Of a stretch of 64,000 bases of DNA, positions 1 to 9,307 are shown in pieces (the first letter of the stretch is position 1; each line of letters begins with the position of its first letter). The stretch comes from Gammaproteobacteria bacterium (GTDB lineage Bacteria; Pseudomonadota; Gammaproteobacteria; Pseudomonadales; Pseudohongiellaceae), in the NCBI GenBank assembly GCA_030682575.1, contig JAUXNX010000026.1, positions 186,001 through 250,000 on the forward strand, in the 5' to 3' direction. The position numbers and the translations under genes were made by a program. The notes under the pieces were generated by a model. It was not told the DNA's origin, searched no databases, and saw only the letters and a program-made list of their open reading frames with translations.

Positions 1-313
1 AAAAGATATCCAACTCCCAGAGCATGCCTTCGTGCAGTATTTCATGGCGCACCTTGTCGATAGTGCCGCCGCTGCAGAACTGATCGATCATCTGTTGCGC
101 GTCCACCAATGGAATCGGATATTCAAACTCTGAACGGCTCACACCAATGCTTGGCCCTTTCAGCGCAATGAAAGCCTGTGAGCCGCTCAGTCTGATCCTC
201 ACCGTGGTGCGATTCAGCGTGGGAATGTAGGCCTGGCAGATGCGAGTGCCGACCGGAAGTGGCGGCAGCCTGTCCGTGCGCACAAGAAACTTGCGTTCGA
301 TTTCGATGGCCAT
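1..313 (-). CDS. CYTH-domain triphosphate tunnel enzyme (N-terminal part)
   Basis: The first 104 codons are visible; the C-terminal part lies beyond the window edge. The protein starts MAIEIERKFLV, the ExExK signature of CYTH enzymes, which fold as a tunnel and bind triphosphate with metal ions. Further typical strands are TVRIRL (about residues 37-42), ALKGP (51-55) and EFEYPI (63-68). Family members hydrolyse inorganic triphosphate, and some make cAMP or act on thiamine triphosphate; a single-domain start like this is common for bacterial triphosphatases. It is read away from the cbpM-cbpA pair on the same strand, 22 bases after cbpM, so it may be the last gene of that transcript. The exact substrate cannot be told from the fragment. 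Confidence 0.85.
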   Translation of the reverse strand, partial: MAIEIERKFLVRTDRLPPLPVGTRICQAYIPTLNRTTVRIRLSGSQAFIALKGPSIGVSRSEFEYPIPLVDAQQMIDQFCSGGTIDKVRHEILHEGMLWELDIF

Positions 314-335
314 GGGTGATCTGATCCGTTCTTCT

Positions 336-641
336 TCAGTCGCAGAGAAAGCGTTCCAGACGCTGTTGCAGCATCGCGTTTTCGCGGCGCAGTTGCTCGC
401 GTTCATCCAGCAACTCCAGCACCAGTGCAATGGCAGACCATTCCAGATGCAGATCGCGCTGTAGTCGCAATGCACGTTTCGCTGTGCTGATCATGTGCAG
501 ATCGAAGCGCCAGTCATCCGGTGAGTCGCCCTGGGGGGTGATGATGCCGTATTCGACAATTTCGAACAGGTGCCGGGATTCCAGTCCGGTTGCGTGACAG
601 GCATCAATGAGGGTCAGGCTTGTCGTGTACTCGATGTTCAT
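336..641 (-). CDS. cbpM: Chaperone modulator CbpM
   Basis: A 101-residue protein directly downstream of cbpA, starting one base after the cbpA stop. It has a MerR-like helical N-terminal region containing FEIVEYGIITPQ and DDWRFD (about residues 26-46). A helical C-terminal half, rich in Leu, Arg and Glu (LLDEREQLRRENAMLQQRLERF), probably forms a coiled coil. CbpM proteins bind the J domain of CbpA and stop it from stimulating DnaK. Length, order and sequence pattern fit the family, and the pairing with cbpA supports the call. Confidence 0.9.
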   Translation of the reverse strand: MNIEYTTSLTLIDACHATGLESRHLFEIVEYGIITPQGDSPDDWRFDLHMISTAKRALRLQRDLHLEWSAIALVLELLDEREQLRRENAMLQQRLERFLCD

Positions 642-642
642 C

Positions 643-1614
643 TCATGCCTCCCAGTCTTTTCGAGGATTGAAGCGGGCCTTTTCGGATAGTTCCTGCCAT
701 AGCTTGTTCATGTCATTGTCCGACTGCTGTGGCATGACAACCTTCAGCACCGCATAAAGGTCTCCCTGACCCGTTCGAGTCTTCAGTCCGCGGCCCTTGA
801 TGCGCAGTCGCTGACCGCTCTGACTGTTCGGTACCACGGTCAGGCTGATTTTTCCTGCAAGAGTTGGCACGTTGATTTTGGTGCCAAGCGCCGCCTCCCA
901 TGGAGCCAGGGGAACCGTGATGGTCAGATCGGAGCCAACGACGTCAAACAACGGATGCGGTACCAGGCGGATGCGCAGATAGAGATCACCTGCGGGGCCA
1001 TTCCCGAATCCCGGGCCACCCTGACCCTTGAGGCGGATGCGCTCACCATCGGTCACTCCGGCTGGAATCTTCACTTTCAATGTCTTGCGAATATCCGGAA
1101 GGCGGCCGGTCTCACCGTAATGCGGCAGGTTGTATTCAATGCTGCGTGCTTCCTCGCTTAGCGTATCCTCAAGAAACAGCGGCAGTTCAACTTCTACATC
1201 GCGGCCACGGCTGGATGTGAAGTCCTCGCTGCCGTCGAAGCCTGATGCACCGCGTCCGGTAGACTGGCGGAAGCGTCCGCTGCCAAAGATATTCTCAAAG
1301 AAATCGGAGAAATCCGCGTTGCTGTATTGCTGATTTTGATTGTCGGCACCTGCGGCACTCTGCCAGCCGGGAGGAGGTTCAAAGGATTGCCCGGCGCGAC
1401 CATACTTTCGTAACTGGTCGTATTCGGAACGCTTCTTGTCGTCAGAGAGTACTTCGTAAGCCTCGGCAACTTCCTTGAATTGCTTTTCAGCATTGTGTTC
1501 GGTGCTGACATCCGGATGGTATTTGCGGGCCAGCTTGCGGTAGGCGGTCTTGATGGTCTTGAGATCGGCGTCCGTCTCGACGCCCAGAATCTTGTAGTAA
1601 TCCTTGAAGTCCAT
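643..1614 (-). CDS. cbpA: Curved DNA-binding protein / DnaJ-class co-chaperone CbpA
   Basis: The 323-residue product begins [12 protein letters not shown], the standard start of CbpA. The frame stays open upstream for 37 more codons, but that part looks unlike a protein of this family. Residues 1-70 form a J domain with the HPD motif (KYHPDVS) that triggers DnaK ATP hydrolysis. A Gly/Phe/Ser-rich linker follows (about 75-140, NIFGSGRF). The rest is the DnaJ C-terminal substrate-binding region ([34 protein letters not shown]). There is no zinc-finger CxxCxGxG repeat, which separates it from DnaJ proper. It is followed by its inhibitor gene cbpM. The role is a DnaK co-chaperone with nucleoid-binding activity in slow growth or stress. 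Confidence 0.93.
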   Translation of the reverse strand: MDFKDYYKILGVETDADLKTIKTAYRKLARKYHPDVSTEHNAEKQFKEVAEAYEVLSDDKKRSEYDQLRKYGRAGQSFEPPPGWQSAAGADNQNQQYSNADFSDFFENIFGSGRFRQSTGRGASGFDGSEDFTSSRGRDVEVELPLFLEDTLSEEARSIEYNLPHYGETGRLPDIRKTLKVKIPAGVTDGERIRLKGQGGPGFGNGPAGDLYLRIRLVPHPLFDVVGSDLTITVPLAPWEAALGTKINVPTLAGKISLTVVPNSQSGQRLRIKGRGLKTRTGQGDLYAVLKVVMPQQSDNDMNKLWQELSEKARFNPRKDWEA

Positions 1615-1712
1615 GATTGAGTCGGTTTTGAGGTTAAGTGGCGAATAGCAGTTGCCGCAGATACTACAGGATTCCAGTGGGAGGAGACAGCGTGAGGGAC
1701 GGGTCTGAAGAT

Positions 1713-1747
1713 GGGTTGTCGGCACGCACTGGTGGTGCCGACAACCC
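1713..1747 (-). terminator. Strong hairpin, probable terminator of the lectin-like gene
   Basis: A perfect 13-base inverted repeat (GGGTTGTCGGCAC at 1713-1725 and its complement at 1735-1747) with a 9-base loop begins 8 bases past the stop of the minus-strand gene at 1756. There is no clear U-run after the stem, so it may act as a 3' end stabiliser or a weak intrinsic terminator between that gene and cbpA. Confidence 0.6.
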
Positions 1748-1755
1748 GCAGGTCA

Positions 1756-2391
1756 TCAGTCGATCGCGAAGCAGTAGAAATAGCCGTTGCCGCCGGTAGC
1801 GATAAGGTCTTCCTGACTACAGCTGCGCGTGCCGTGAGCGCTGTTCCATGATGTTGGGTTGGCGCCGCCGCCTTGACGGTCATGGTGACCAGCCTGTGCA
1901 GAGCCCTCGCTGTTGCTTGTCCAGTTGTTGCAGGTCAGGTTGTCGCCGGAGAACGCAGTACCATCAACCTGTGAGCCGGTCAGGATGTCGTGCTGGTTTG
2001 GTGTGTCGCCACGGCCATTCACCATGTTCCCCGCTTCGGTCAGCGAGTTCTCTTTGCCAGTCATGGCATCTTCACTGTGCAGTTGTGCCACGTTCTGCGC
2101 GATCATCACTCCTCTGGCGTTGTACCACGGGCCAGTACCGATGCGGTCACGGGCGTTCACACCGCCTGCACCCTGGGTGCTGAGGTAGGCACGCCATGTC
2201 TTGCCACCAGCGCCAACAGCGGTTGCCAGCGCTGCGCAGTGTGCATCTGCTCCTGCCAGTCCACCGAGATTCGCCCCATCGCCAGAACCAACGCTGGTAA
2301 TGAAGAAGCTCATGCTGTTGTCCTGGGAACTGATGATCGTTGTGAAGCAGGCCAGCGCGAGGGCCGAGGCTGTCATAATGGTCTTTTTCAT
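1756..2391 (-). CDS. Secreted lectin/endostatin-like protein (DUF1554-like)
   Basis: A 211-residue protein with an N-terminal signal peptide (MKKTIMTASALALACFTT). The mature part has the pattern seen in a bacterial family often labelled lectin: FFITSVGSGDGANLGGLAGADAHC, WRAYLST, ARDRIGTGPWYN, NGRGDTPN, LTGSQVDGTAF, CNNWTS, GHHDR, SWNSAH, CSQ and FYCFA. Cysteines are spaced through the domain and probably form disulfides in the periplasm or outside the cell. The fold is likely C-type-lectin/endostatin-like. The ligand is unknown. A perfect hairpin follows the gene. The start is supported by a GGAG-type site about 10 bases upstream (AAGGAGACCC). Confidence 0.75.
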   Translation of the reverse strand: MKKTIMTASALALACFTTIISSQDNSMSFFITSVGSGDGANLGGLAGADAHCAALATAVGAGGKTWRAYLSTQGAGGVNARDRIGTGPWYNARGVMIAQNVAQLHSEDAMTGKENSLTEAGNMVNGRGDTPNQHDILTGSQVDGTAFSGDNLTCNNWTSNSEGSAQAGHHDRQGGGANPTSWNSAHGTRSCSQEDLIATGGNGYFYCFAID

Positions 2392-2577
2392 GGTGGGTCT
2401 CCTTGCTAAGTCCCCGGGTTGATGTTCTGATTATTCAGGGTTTTCCGCTGTTCTGGTTCACTTCTTGTTCAGGGGAGGCCTGTTAGTGTCGCCCGTACCT
2501 GCGATATGAGTCAATGTTGGTGGTCTGCCCAGGAGATTCCGCGCAAGGAATCCCCTGCAAGAGATTTAGTGATTGAT

Positions 2578-3756
2578 ATGAGAAAACTGCTGTTCCCAGG
2601 ACTGATCATCCCTCCGCGCTGGATCAAAGGCGTGGTGTCTCTATTCATACTGCTGACAGTACAGGGAGTGCTGGCTGCCGATGGCGATTCCTCTCGCGTT
2701 GGTGCGCCTACGGTCGGTGCCAGGGTTATTCTTGACGGTGCCCCGCTGTTTGACGACACAATCTATGATGGGGCGGTCCATGGCGCTGATGCTGCCGGAA
2801 GCGCACCAGAAGTGGATCAGAAGACCGCACTGGAGATCAGTCAACAACTGACCCGTTTCGAGGAAAACATAACAGCTCTCGAAGGCGAATCAGGGCCCTA
2901 TGATGCCAGCCTGATCGAGGCGCTCATGGATCAGGGGCGCTATCTCGCCGGGATCGGTCAGCACCAGTCAGCTGCGATAGTCTATGAGCGCGCACTCAAC
3001 ATCACCCGCATAAGCGATGGCTTGCTCAGTGAGCAACAGTTGCCGGTACTAGACGATTTGACCGAGGCCCACAAGGCCGCCGGAGACTGGCAGAAAGCCG
3101 ACGACAGAGAGCATCTGACCTATTATCTGCAGTCTCGTCTGCACGCACCGGGTTCGGTCGCCCACGCTGAAGCTTTGATCGAATATGGCAACTGGAAGAT
3201 GCAGGTAGTGCGCGGCAATTTGCTGGGCCGCTCCACGCGCGCGAATTATGAGGATCTCGAGTATTTACAGCAGGCCTATGGGGCCGCTGTCGAGCAGATT
3301 GCGATGGCTCCGGCTGCAGATTCGGAGGCCGCCCTGTCTGCAGCGTTGCAGTTCTCTCTCCTGCAGGGCAAAGCCCGGACCGAACATGTGCTGGCTGACT
3401 ATCTGATCAGATCACTGCCGTCAGCTGTGGATCGTTATGTGCCGCGCTTTGTTTCGGTGCAGGTTTGCGAGAACGTGCAGGGTCCCAATGGCGTGCTTTC
3501 CCGGGTCTGCCGTACAGATCGAGTGGAGAACCCCCGCTATCGTGAAGTCGAAATGCAGAAGCAACTTTACGAGGATCGTATCCGGACAGCCGTTCATGCG
3601 ATGCGCTCCTCCATTGACGGTATGCAGGCGATTCTTGACGTCAATCCGGAATTGCAACTGGCTGAAGGCATGGCCGCTCAGCAAACCCTGGATGAAGTGG
3701 CGGCGGGATATGGCAGATTGAATCAGGAGTATCGGCGCACGACCTTGTTCTGGTGA
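2578..3756 (+). CDS. Exported helical-repeat (TPR-like) protein of unknown function
   Basis: A 392-residue protein. The chosen start gives MRKLLFPG followed by a hydrophobic stretch (about residues 16-33, GVVSLFILLTVQGVLAA) that looks like a signal peptide; the frame is open 24 codons further upstream, without a better start. After about residue 75 the sequence is strongly helical with Ala/Leu periodicity. Segments such as LIEALMDQGRYLAGIGQHQSAAIVYERALNI resemble a tetratricopeptide repeat. Two cysteines near residues 300-315 (VCENV, RVCRTD) may pair. It is divergent from the lectin-like gene. No catalytic motif was recognised; a periplasmic scaffold role is only a guess. Confidence 0.65.
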   Translation: MRKLLFPGLIIPPRWIKGVVSLFILLTVQGVLAADGDSSRVGAPTVGARVILDGAPLFDDTIYDGAVHGADAAGSAPEVDQKTALEISQQLTRFEENITALEGESGPYDASLIEALMDQGRYLAGIGQHQSAAIVYERALNITRISDGLLSEQQLPVLDDLTEAHKAAGDWQKADDREHLTYYLQSRLHAPGSVAHAEALIEYGNWKMQVVRGNLLGRSTRANYEDLEYLQQAYGAAVEQIAMAPAADSEAALSAALQFSLLQGKARTEHVLADYLIRSLPSAVDRYVPRFVSVQVCENVQGPNGVLSRVCRTDRVENPRYREVEMQKQLYEDRIRTAVHAMRSSIDGMQAILDVNPELQLAEGMAAQQTLDEVAAGYGRLNQEYRRTTLFW

Positions 3757-3870
3757 TTGCAGACAAGCCCCTTGTATTTGCATTTGCCCGGCGGCCGATG
3801 ATGGACGCAGTTTGAGTGCTCTGCCTATAATTGCCGCCCCTTACAGCCATAACACTGGCCGGAGTACTGA

Positions 3871-4467
3871 TTGGAAGCATTCCTCATTTCCACCGGAGCG
3901 GTGGCGCTCGCCGAAATCGGTGACAAGACGCAGTTGCTTGCCTTCATTCTCGCAGCCAAATTTCGCAAACCAGTCCCCATCATTCTCGGTATTCTGGTGG
4001 CCACACTCGCCAATCACGGCCTTGCGGGTGTCATCGGGGCCTGGCTTACTGCACTGATTGCCCCAGATGCCATGCGCTGGATTCTTGGCCTGTCTTTCAT
4101 CGGCATGGCGATCTGGACGCTGATCCCTGACAAGTTTGATGAAGATGATGCGAAGCTGGCACGTCTGGGGGTTTTCGGCGCTACTTTGGTGGCATTCTTT
4201 CTGGCCGAGATGGGCGACAAGACTCAGGTAGCGACAGTGGCACTGGCAGCCCATTATGAGTCCATTGGTCAGTCCTTGTTCGCGGTGGTGCTTGGCACCA
4301 CATTGGGAATGATGATCGCCAATGTACCCGCCGTCATTCTGGGTGATCGCATAGCAGACAAGGTGCCGGTGCGCACAGTACACATGGTTGCAGCTTTGAT
4401 TTTTTCTGTTCTGGGCGTGGCGATCCTTCTCGGTGTGGGTGACAGTGTGGCCCTCGTGCTGGATTGA
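3871..4467 (+). CDS. GDT1/TMEM165 (UPF0016) family cation transporter, Mn2+ exporter-like
   Basis: A 198-residue inner-membrane protein with about six membrane segments. It is built as two homologous halves, each carrying the family signature E-x-G-D-K-T-Q: EIGDKTQ near residue 15 and EMGDKTQ near residue 112. These acidic motifs line the cation path. Bacterial members such as MneA export Mn2+, and eukaryotic members move Ca2+ or Mn2+ with H+. The start is a TTG at 3871, placed 7 bases after GGAG; no ATG exists before the first motif. It appears to be a single-gene unit. The ion specificity cannot be decided from sequence. Confidence 0.88.
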   Translation: MEAFLISTGAVALAEIGDKTQLLAFILAAKFRKPVPIILGILVATLANHGLAGVIGAWLTALIAPDAMRWILGLSFIGMAIWTLIPDKFDEDDAKLARLGVFGATLVAFFLAEMGDKTQVATVALAAHYESIGQSLFAVVLGTTLGMMIANVPAVILGDRIADKVPVRTVHMVAALIFSVLGVAILLGVGDSVALVLD

Positions 4468-4651
4468 ATTGGGCGTAGTGCGGACTGCGGCAACAATCTG
4501 TCACATGATTCTGTTGCAATCGTGGCGATAGCAGGCAACATGCTGATATCAAAGGCGTTGACTTGCCGCTCTACAGGGGCTGTGCAAAAATGGCGCCCGT
4601 TCGTTGTACACTTCGCGACTTCCTTATTTTGCTGAATATTCAGGGGTTCTT

Positions 4652-5503
4652 ATGGCAAACAAGAGTATGGCCATCATCGCTGCAATAGCTGTGATCGGAC
4701 TGCTGTTTCTGGTCTATCTGGCTGCCACGTTCGAGACACCCGATGGGACACGAACTGTCGAGCTTGAGCAGCCCGTTCCCCGTCCTGCCGAGCCAGTGCA
4801 GAGAGTGGTTGAACCTGCACCCGTGCTGCCAACAGTAACCGAACCACTGCCTGTCGAACGACCGCAGGTTGTCGAAGTGCCAACCCCGGCAGTCGTTGAA
4901 GAGGTGGTCGAGCTGCCCACACTCAACATGAGTGATGCCTTCGTGTTGGCACGTCTTGGCGCCCTCGAAACAGGGGCAACACTGATGAACATTGTTGCGT
5001 CCGAAGAATTGATCCGCAAGTTCGTGGTCTTTGTAGACAACGTGGCCGGAGGCAATCTGCCGCAACTGGAATACCCGGTGGATCGTCTCCCGCAGGCCAT
5101 GGCGATACGTGAACTGGATCAGAATCTGTTCGAGATGCAGACTGTGTCCTATCAGCGTTACAACCCTGTGGTTGATGCTCTGGTGGCGGTAAATCCCGAT
5201 CAGGCGATTGCGATCTATCGCATCCTGCGCCCATTGTTTCAGGAAGCTTATGCCGAGATTGGCTATCCCAATCGCAACTTCGACGACACCGTGGTGCGGG
5301 CGATCAATGAAGTGACCAGTGCCAGAACGGCCGAAGGGCCATTCCAACTGATCAGACCCAAGGAAATGTATGTGTACGCGAACTCGGACATTGAAAGCAT
5401 GAGCCCGGTGGAGAAACAACTCCTGCGCATGGGGCCGCAGAATGCAGAGAAACTGAAGGCAGCTTTGGCGCAGTATGGCGAGCGTCTGAACGCGGCACGC
5501 TGA
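4652..5503 (+). CDS. DUF3014 domain protein, membrane anchored
   Basis: A 283-residue protein starting MANKSMAIIAAIAVIGLLFLV, with AGGGG a few bases upstream. One N-terminal membrane segment (about residues 6-24) is followed by a Pro/Val/Glu-rich linker (about 30-87, repeats like VEPAPVLPTVTEPLPVERPQVVEVP). The C-terminal globular domain begins LPTLNMSDAFV and includes FVVFVDNVAGGNLP, matching the DUF3014 pattern. The topology suggests a periplasmic domain held away from the membrane by the linker. The function of the family is not known. A good hairpin follows, so the gene is probably transcribed alone. Confidence 0.75.
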   Translation: MANKSMAIIAAIAVIGLLFLVYLAATFETPDGTRTVELEQPVPRPAEPVQRVVEPAPVLPTVTEPLPVERPQVVEVPTPAVVEEVVELPTLNMSDAFVLARLGALETGATLMNIVASEELIRKFVVFVDNVAGGNLPQLEYPVDRLPQAMAIRELDQNLFEMQTVSYQRYNPVVDALVAVNPDQAIAIYRILRPLFQEAYAEIGYPNRNFDDTVVRAINEVTSARTAEGPFQLIRPKEMYVYANSDIESMSPVEKQLLRMGPQNAEKLKAALAQYGERLNAAR

Positions 5504-5524
5504 ACGACATTCAGAGCTGCACAG

Positions 5525-5560
5525 CGGCCCGTCCGGTCCATGCGATCGGGCGGGCCGTTT
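5525..5560 (+). terminator. Rho-independent terminator after the DUF3014 gene
   Basis: The left arm CGGCCCGTCCG pairs with CGGGCGGGCCG (one T-G pair) around an 11-base loop, followed by TTTGCATTTC. It lies 22 bases past the stop at 5503. Confidence 0.7.
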
Positions 5561-5682
5561 GCATTTCGAGAGCCATCGCGAAGCCTCCTCGGTCACGCTC
5601 GAAGAGCGAACCGTCAGGCCATTCCCGTATGGTCTACACTTGTTCCCATCTTCAACACCGAAACCTGTCATAATCGCCGCCG

Positions 5683-7491
5683 ATGAAATCGACCCCCGAA
5701 CAGATCCTCAAGGACATCTTCGGCTATGAGCATTTCCGTGGTCCGCAGAGCGAGATCATTCAGGAAGTCATGGCCGGGCGACACTGCCTCGTACTCATGC
5801 CCACCGGCGGCGGCAAGTCGCTGTGCTATCAGATTCCATCTCTCTTGCGTGACGGTGTCGGCATCGTCATCTCTCCTCTGATCGCATTGATGCAGGATCA
5901 AGTGGATGCGCTGCAACAGCTTGGTGTGCGTGCCAGTTTTCTCAACTCGTCTTTGACGCCAGACGCTCAGCGCGCAGTTGTGCATGATCTTCGCGATGGT
6001 AATCTCGATCTTTTGTATGTTGCGCCCGAGCGACTGAATCAGGATTCGACACTGCAATTGCTGCGAACCTTGAAGATTGCGCTCTTCGCGATAGACGAGG
6101 CTCATTGTGTGTCACAGTGGGGACACGACTTCCGCGCCGACTATCTGCAGCTCTCCCTGCTTGAGCAGTTTTTTCCCGAGGTGCCACGTATCGCCTTAAC
6201 GGCGACCGCTGATGCCAACACGCGTACGGAAATAGCGGAGAGGCTTGCTCTTGTCGAAGCCCGCCACTTTGTCAGCGGTTTCGACAGGCCCAACATTCAG
6301 TACCGCATCACGCAGAAACAGAATCCACGCCAGCAATTGCTGCGCTTTCTGCGCCGCGAGCATGAGAAGGACGCGGGCATCGTTTATTGTCTTTCGCGCA
6401 AGAAAGTGGATGACACCGCTGCATGGTTGGAGGAGCAGGGCTTTGCTGCCGTGCCGTATCACGCGGGTCTGAGTGCTGAGCAGCGCCAGCGTAATCAGCA
6501 ACGCTTCCTGCGTGAGGACGGTGTGATCGTCGTGGCAACCATTGCGTTCGGGATGGGCATCGACAAACCCGATGTGCGTTTCATAGTGCACCTCGATCTG
6601 CCCAAAAGTCTGGAAGCCTACTATCAGGAAACCGGACGTGCCGGGCGTGACGGCGAGCCCGCCACTGCGTGGATGGTCTATGGTCTGCAGGACGTCATCA
6701 TGCTGCGTCAGATGATGGATGCCTCCCAGGGCAACGACAAGTTCAAACGCATCGAGCGCGCGAAACTGGATGCCATGCTGGGATTGTGCGAGATCACTAC
6801 CTGCAGACGACAAGCGCTGTTGCATTACTTTGGCGAGACTGCGCCCGATTTCTGCGGCAATTGCGATGCCTGTCTGAATCCTGTGCCAACGTGGGACGGC
6901 ACCAAAGCGGCTCAGAAGGCACTCTCGTGTGTCTATCGCACCGGGCAGCGTTTCGGTGTGAACTATTTGATCGACGTACTGTTGGGTGCCGATTCCGACA
7001 AGATATTCCAGAATAACCACCATCACATTTCTACTTATGGGATTGGCAAGGAGTTGGAGGGTAATGCCTGGCGCTCGGTATTTCGGCAACTGGTGGCACG
7101 TGGCTATCTTAGTGTCGATCACTCCACCTATGGGGGGCTGCATCTGAGCGAAAAAGCACGCCCGCTGCTTAAAAGCGAGGAGACAATTGCCCTGCGCATT
7201 GACGTACAGGAAGTCGTGGTCAAGACCGTGAAGAAGGCGCGCAGCAGCAAGCAGGTGGTAGCCGATGCCGATCGCGCGCTGTGGGAAGCGCTGCGCACCT
7301 GTCGCAAGCAACTTGCGGATGAACACGATGTGCCGCCCTATGTAATCTTTCATGATGCCAGCCTGATGGACATGGTGCATTACCGCCCGCTGACCGAGCA
7401 GCAGTTCCTGACCATCAGTGGAGTGGGACAGAGCAAGCTGGAGAAGTACGGCGCGGTGTTCATGCAGGTGATCAGGGAGCATGAAGCCTAG
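5683..7491 (+). CDS. recQ: ATP-dependent DNA helicase RecQ
   Basis: A 602-residue superfamily 2 helicase that unwinds DNA 3'-5' in recombination and replication-fork repair. Walker A PTGGGKS spans residues 40-46, and DEAH is at 138-141 within [15 protein letters not shown], whose aromatic-rich loop is specific to RecQ. Later motifs are [40 protein letters not shown] and [10 protein letters not shown]. The zinc-binding region has the C...C...CGNCDAC pattern (about 365-395). A winged helix follows, then an HRDC domain at the C-terminus (about 520-600). All elements are intact and the length is normal. It ends just before trhO, with only a short gap. Confidence 0.97.
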   Translation: MKSTPEQILKDIFGYEHFRGPQSEIIQEVMAGRHCLVLMPTGGGKSLCYQIPSLLRDGVGIVISPLIALMQDQVDALQQLGVRASFLNSSLTPDAQRAVVHDLRDGNLDLLYVAPERLNQDSTLQLLRTLKIALFAIDEAHCVSQWGHDFRADYLQLSLLEQFFPEVPRIALTATADANTRTEIAERLALVEARHFVSGFDRPNIQYRITQKQNPRQQLLRFLRREHEKDAGIVYCLSRKKVDDTAAWLEEQGFAAVPYHAGLSAEQRQRNQQRFLREDGVIVVATIAFGMGIDKPDVRFIVHLDLPKSLEAYYQETGRAGRDGEPATAWMVYGLQDVIMLRQMMDASQGNDKFKRIERAKLDAMLGLCEITTCRRQALLHYFGETAPDFCGNCDACLNPVPTWDGTKAAQKALSCVYRTGQRFGVNYLIDVLLGADSDKIFQNNHHHISTYGIGKELEGNAWRSVFRQLVARGYLSVDHSTYGGLHLSEKARPLLKSEETIALRIDVQEVVVKTVKKARSSKQVVADADRALWEALRTCRKQLADEHDVPPYVIFHDASLMDMVHYRPLTEQQFLTISGVGQSKLEKYGAVFMQVIREHEA

Positions 7492-7594
7492 AGGGTAATT
7501 GGAATATGCGCTAGAATTGCGCCCGCTCCGCCTGCCGGAGCACGTCATCAACTTTGCGCCGGATTTACGTTCCGGGCAGCAATGGAGAAACAAC

Positions 7595-8584
7595 ATGTCT
7601 ACCTTTGTCGTGGCGGCAATGTACAAATTCGCCCGTCTTCCTGATTTTGAATCCCTGCGCGGGCCCCTGCATGAGCTAATGAGTGACAATCAGGTGCGTG
7701 GCACAGTGCTGCTCGCTGCTGAAGGTGTGAATGGCACGATTGCCGGACCCCGCGACGGCATTGATCGCGTGCTTGCGTGGCTGCGCTCCGATCCGCGCCT
7801 CCAGACCCTGGAGGCCAAGGAATCGCTCGCCGACGAGAACCCGTTCTACCGCACCAAGGTAAAACTGAAGAAAGAGATCGTCACGATGGGTGTCGAAGAC
7901 ATTGATCCGAACGACATTGTTGGCACCTATGTGAAACCTGCCGAATGGAATAAATTGATCTCTGACCCCAATATTTTGTTGGTCGATACGCGCAACGACT
8001 ATGAAGTGCAGATCGGCACGTTCCGCAATGCGCTCAACCCCCGGACGGAAACCTTCCGGGAGTTTCCCGAATTCGCGAAGCAGAATCTGGATCCGCAGAA
8101 GCACAAGAAAGTCGCCATGTTCTGCACTGGCGGCATTCGCTGTGAGAAGTCCACGGCATTCATGAAGCAGCAGGGCTTCACTGAGGTCTATCATCTGGAA
8201 GGAGGCATTCTGAAGTATCTCGAAGAGGTGCCTGAGGATGAGTCACTGTGGGAGGGCGAGTGCTTCGTGTTCGACAATCGCGTGACGGTTAATCACCGGT
8301 TGGAGAAGGGCAACTACGACCAGTGCCATGCCTGCCGCATGCCCATCACTGCGGAAGAGAAGCAGGCATCAGAATATGTGCAGGGGGTGAGTTGTCCCTA
8401 CTGCTACGCTGAACATGACGAGGAACAGCGCCAGCGTTACGCCGAGCGCGAGCGGCAAGTGCAACTGGCGAAAGAGCGTGGTGAGAGTCATATCGGCGAG
8501 TCCATGGCCCAGACCATCGTGCGGCGCCGCCGTGAAAAACTGTTGGCCAAGGATGCTCAGAGAAAAGTGGAAGGACTCGAATAA
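7595..8584 (+). CDS. trhO: tRNA uridine(34) hydroxylase TrhO (YceA, rhodanese family)
   Basis: A 329-residue protein. TrhO makes 5-hydroxyuridine at tRNA position 34 using oxygen, the route to cmo5U/mo5U. The N-terminal ferredoxin-like part ([14 protein letters not shown]) is followed by a rhodanese domain ([16 protein letters not shown]) with catalytic Cys177 in [14 protein letters not shown]-terminal cysteine-rich region ([29 protein letters not shown]) is typical. The start at 7595 has a GGAG site 9-12 bases upstream; the frame is open back to a TTG at 7499, but that extension overlaps only spacer sequence. The gene may share a transcript with recQ. Confidence 0.95.
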   Translation: MSTFVVAAMYKFARLPDFESLRGPLHELMSDNQVRGTVLLAAEGVNGTIAGPRDGIDRVLAWLRSDPRLQTLEAKESLADENPFYRTKVKLKKEIVTMGVEDIDPNDIVGTYVKPAEWNKLISDPNILLVDTRNDYEVQIGTFRNALNPRTETFREFPEFAKQNLDPQKHKKVAMFCTGGIRCEKSTAFMKQQGFTEVYHLEGGILKYLEEVPEDESLWEGECFVFDNRVTVNHRLEKGNYDQCHACRMPITAEEKQASEYVQGVSCPYCYAEHDEEQRQRYAERERQVQLAKERGESHIGESMAQTIVRRRREKLLAKDAQRKVEGLE

Positions 8585-8589
8585 TTCTT

Positions 8590-8805
8590 TCAGCCTTCTT
8601 CGACAAAGGCAAAACGCTTGACCTTGATGCCCTCGACTTCGATAGTCTCGTCAAACATCGACAGCGGACGAATCCACAGGCCGCTGTCGTTGTAGAGTGG
8701 CCGATAGACGACGTGCTCTTCCTCAGTTTCGCTGTGTCTCGCGACGCCAATGACCTTGTAGAGGTTATTCTTGTAGTGTTTGTAAATGCCTGCCTTCACT
8801 GTCAT
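8590..8805 (-). CDS. DUF1653 family small protein
   Basis: A 71-residue protein containing the family pattern GIYKHYKNNLYKVIGVARHSETEEEHVVYRPLY followed by LWIRPLSMFDETIE. DUF1653 proteins are small SH3-like beta-barrels of unknown function. The ATG at 8805 was chosen because GGGAAG lies upstream and because it gives the usual family length; ATG 8835 is an in-frame alternative. It converges with trhO with a gap of only 5 bases, so the two 3' ends may overlap in RNA. Confidence 0.85.
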   Translation of the reverse strand: MTVKAGIYKHYKNNLYKVIGVARHSETEEEHVVYRPLYNDSGLWIRPLSMFDETIEVEGIKVKRFAFVEEG

Positions 8806-8952
8806 GTTCGTCTTGTCTTCCCTTGTGTCTGTCATCTCGGCGCAATGCTGGTGCTCCGCCAAGCTTAGCAGTAGTATCAGCAGCCTGTTAAACGGAATCG
8901 CTATTCACAACCAATGTACTGATACAAAATGCACTCAGAGGGAGTCCCCGGA

Positions 8953-9276
8953 ATGAACTGTCTACGACCTATTGTTGCTGCTGCCGCTCTGTTTATTCTG
9001 GCGGCGTGCGCAGTGTCCATGCCATCCAAGCAGGAGATGATTCTTGGACGCTGGCAAGCCGACTTTCAAGGTCAGAGCATCGTGCTGAACTATTCCGCAA
9101 CGGAAGTTTCGGTGGATTCATTCGGTGTGAGTTTTCCCTACTCATGGTTGGATGATGATCGTATCAGACTCGATGCGATGGGTCAGGAAGTGATCAGCAC
9201 TGTGGAGTTTGTGTCACCCAATGAAATGGTACAGCGCAGCAATCAGGGGGTGCAGACTTTGCGCAGGGTTCAATAG
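8953..9276 (+). CDS. Small lipoprotein of unknown function
   Basis: A 107-residue protein with a lipoprotein signal peptide (MNCLRPIVAAAALFILAAC, lipobox LAAC, lipidated Cys19). The mature part contains ILGRWQADFQGQSIVLNYSATEVSVDSFG and YSWLDDDRIRLD, short alternating beta-strands as in small lipocalin-like or META-like domains. The purine-rich GAGGGAG about 8 bases before ATG 8953 supports this start. It stands alone between convergent and divergent neighbours. No partner or ligand can be inferred. Confidence 0.7.
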   Translation: MNCLRPIVAAAALFILAACAVSMPSKQEMILGRWQADFQGQSIVLNYSATEVSVDSFGVSFPYSWLDDDRIRLDAMGQEVISTVEFVSPNEMVQRSNQGVQTLRRVQ

Positions 9277-9307
9277 ACGGATCGCAACACGAGGGCGAGA
9301 GAGCAGG

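Noticed and set aside
1194-1883. A 229-codon frame overlapping cbpA and the lectin-like gene in another frame
   Set aside because: It is a Thr/Ser/Arg-rich shadow of two supported genes.
4640-5671. A 343-codon minus-strand frame opposite the DUF3014 gene
   Set aside because: It runs through the terminator and the opposite strand of a supported gene, with no recognisable domain.
6196-7689. A 497-codon minus-strand frame opposite recQ
   Set aside because: It is the antisense of an intact recQ; composition is His/Leu/Gln-biased and no domain was recognised.
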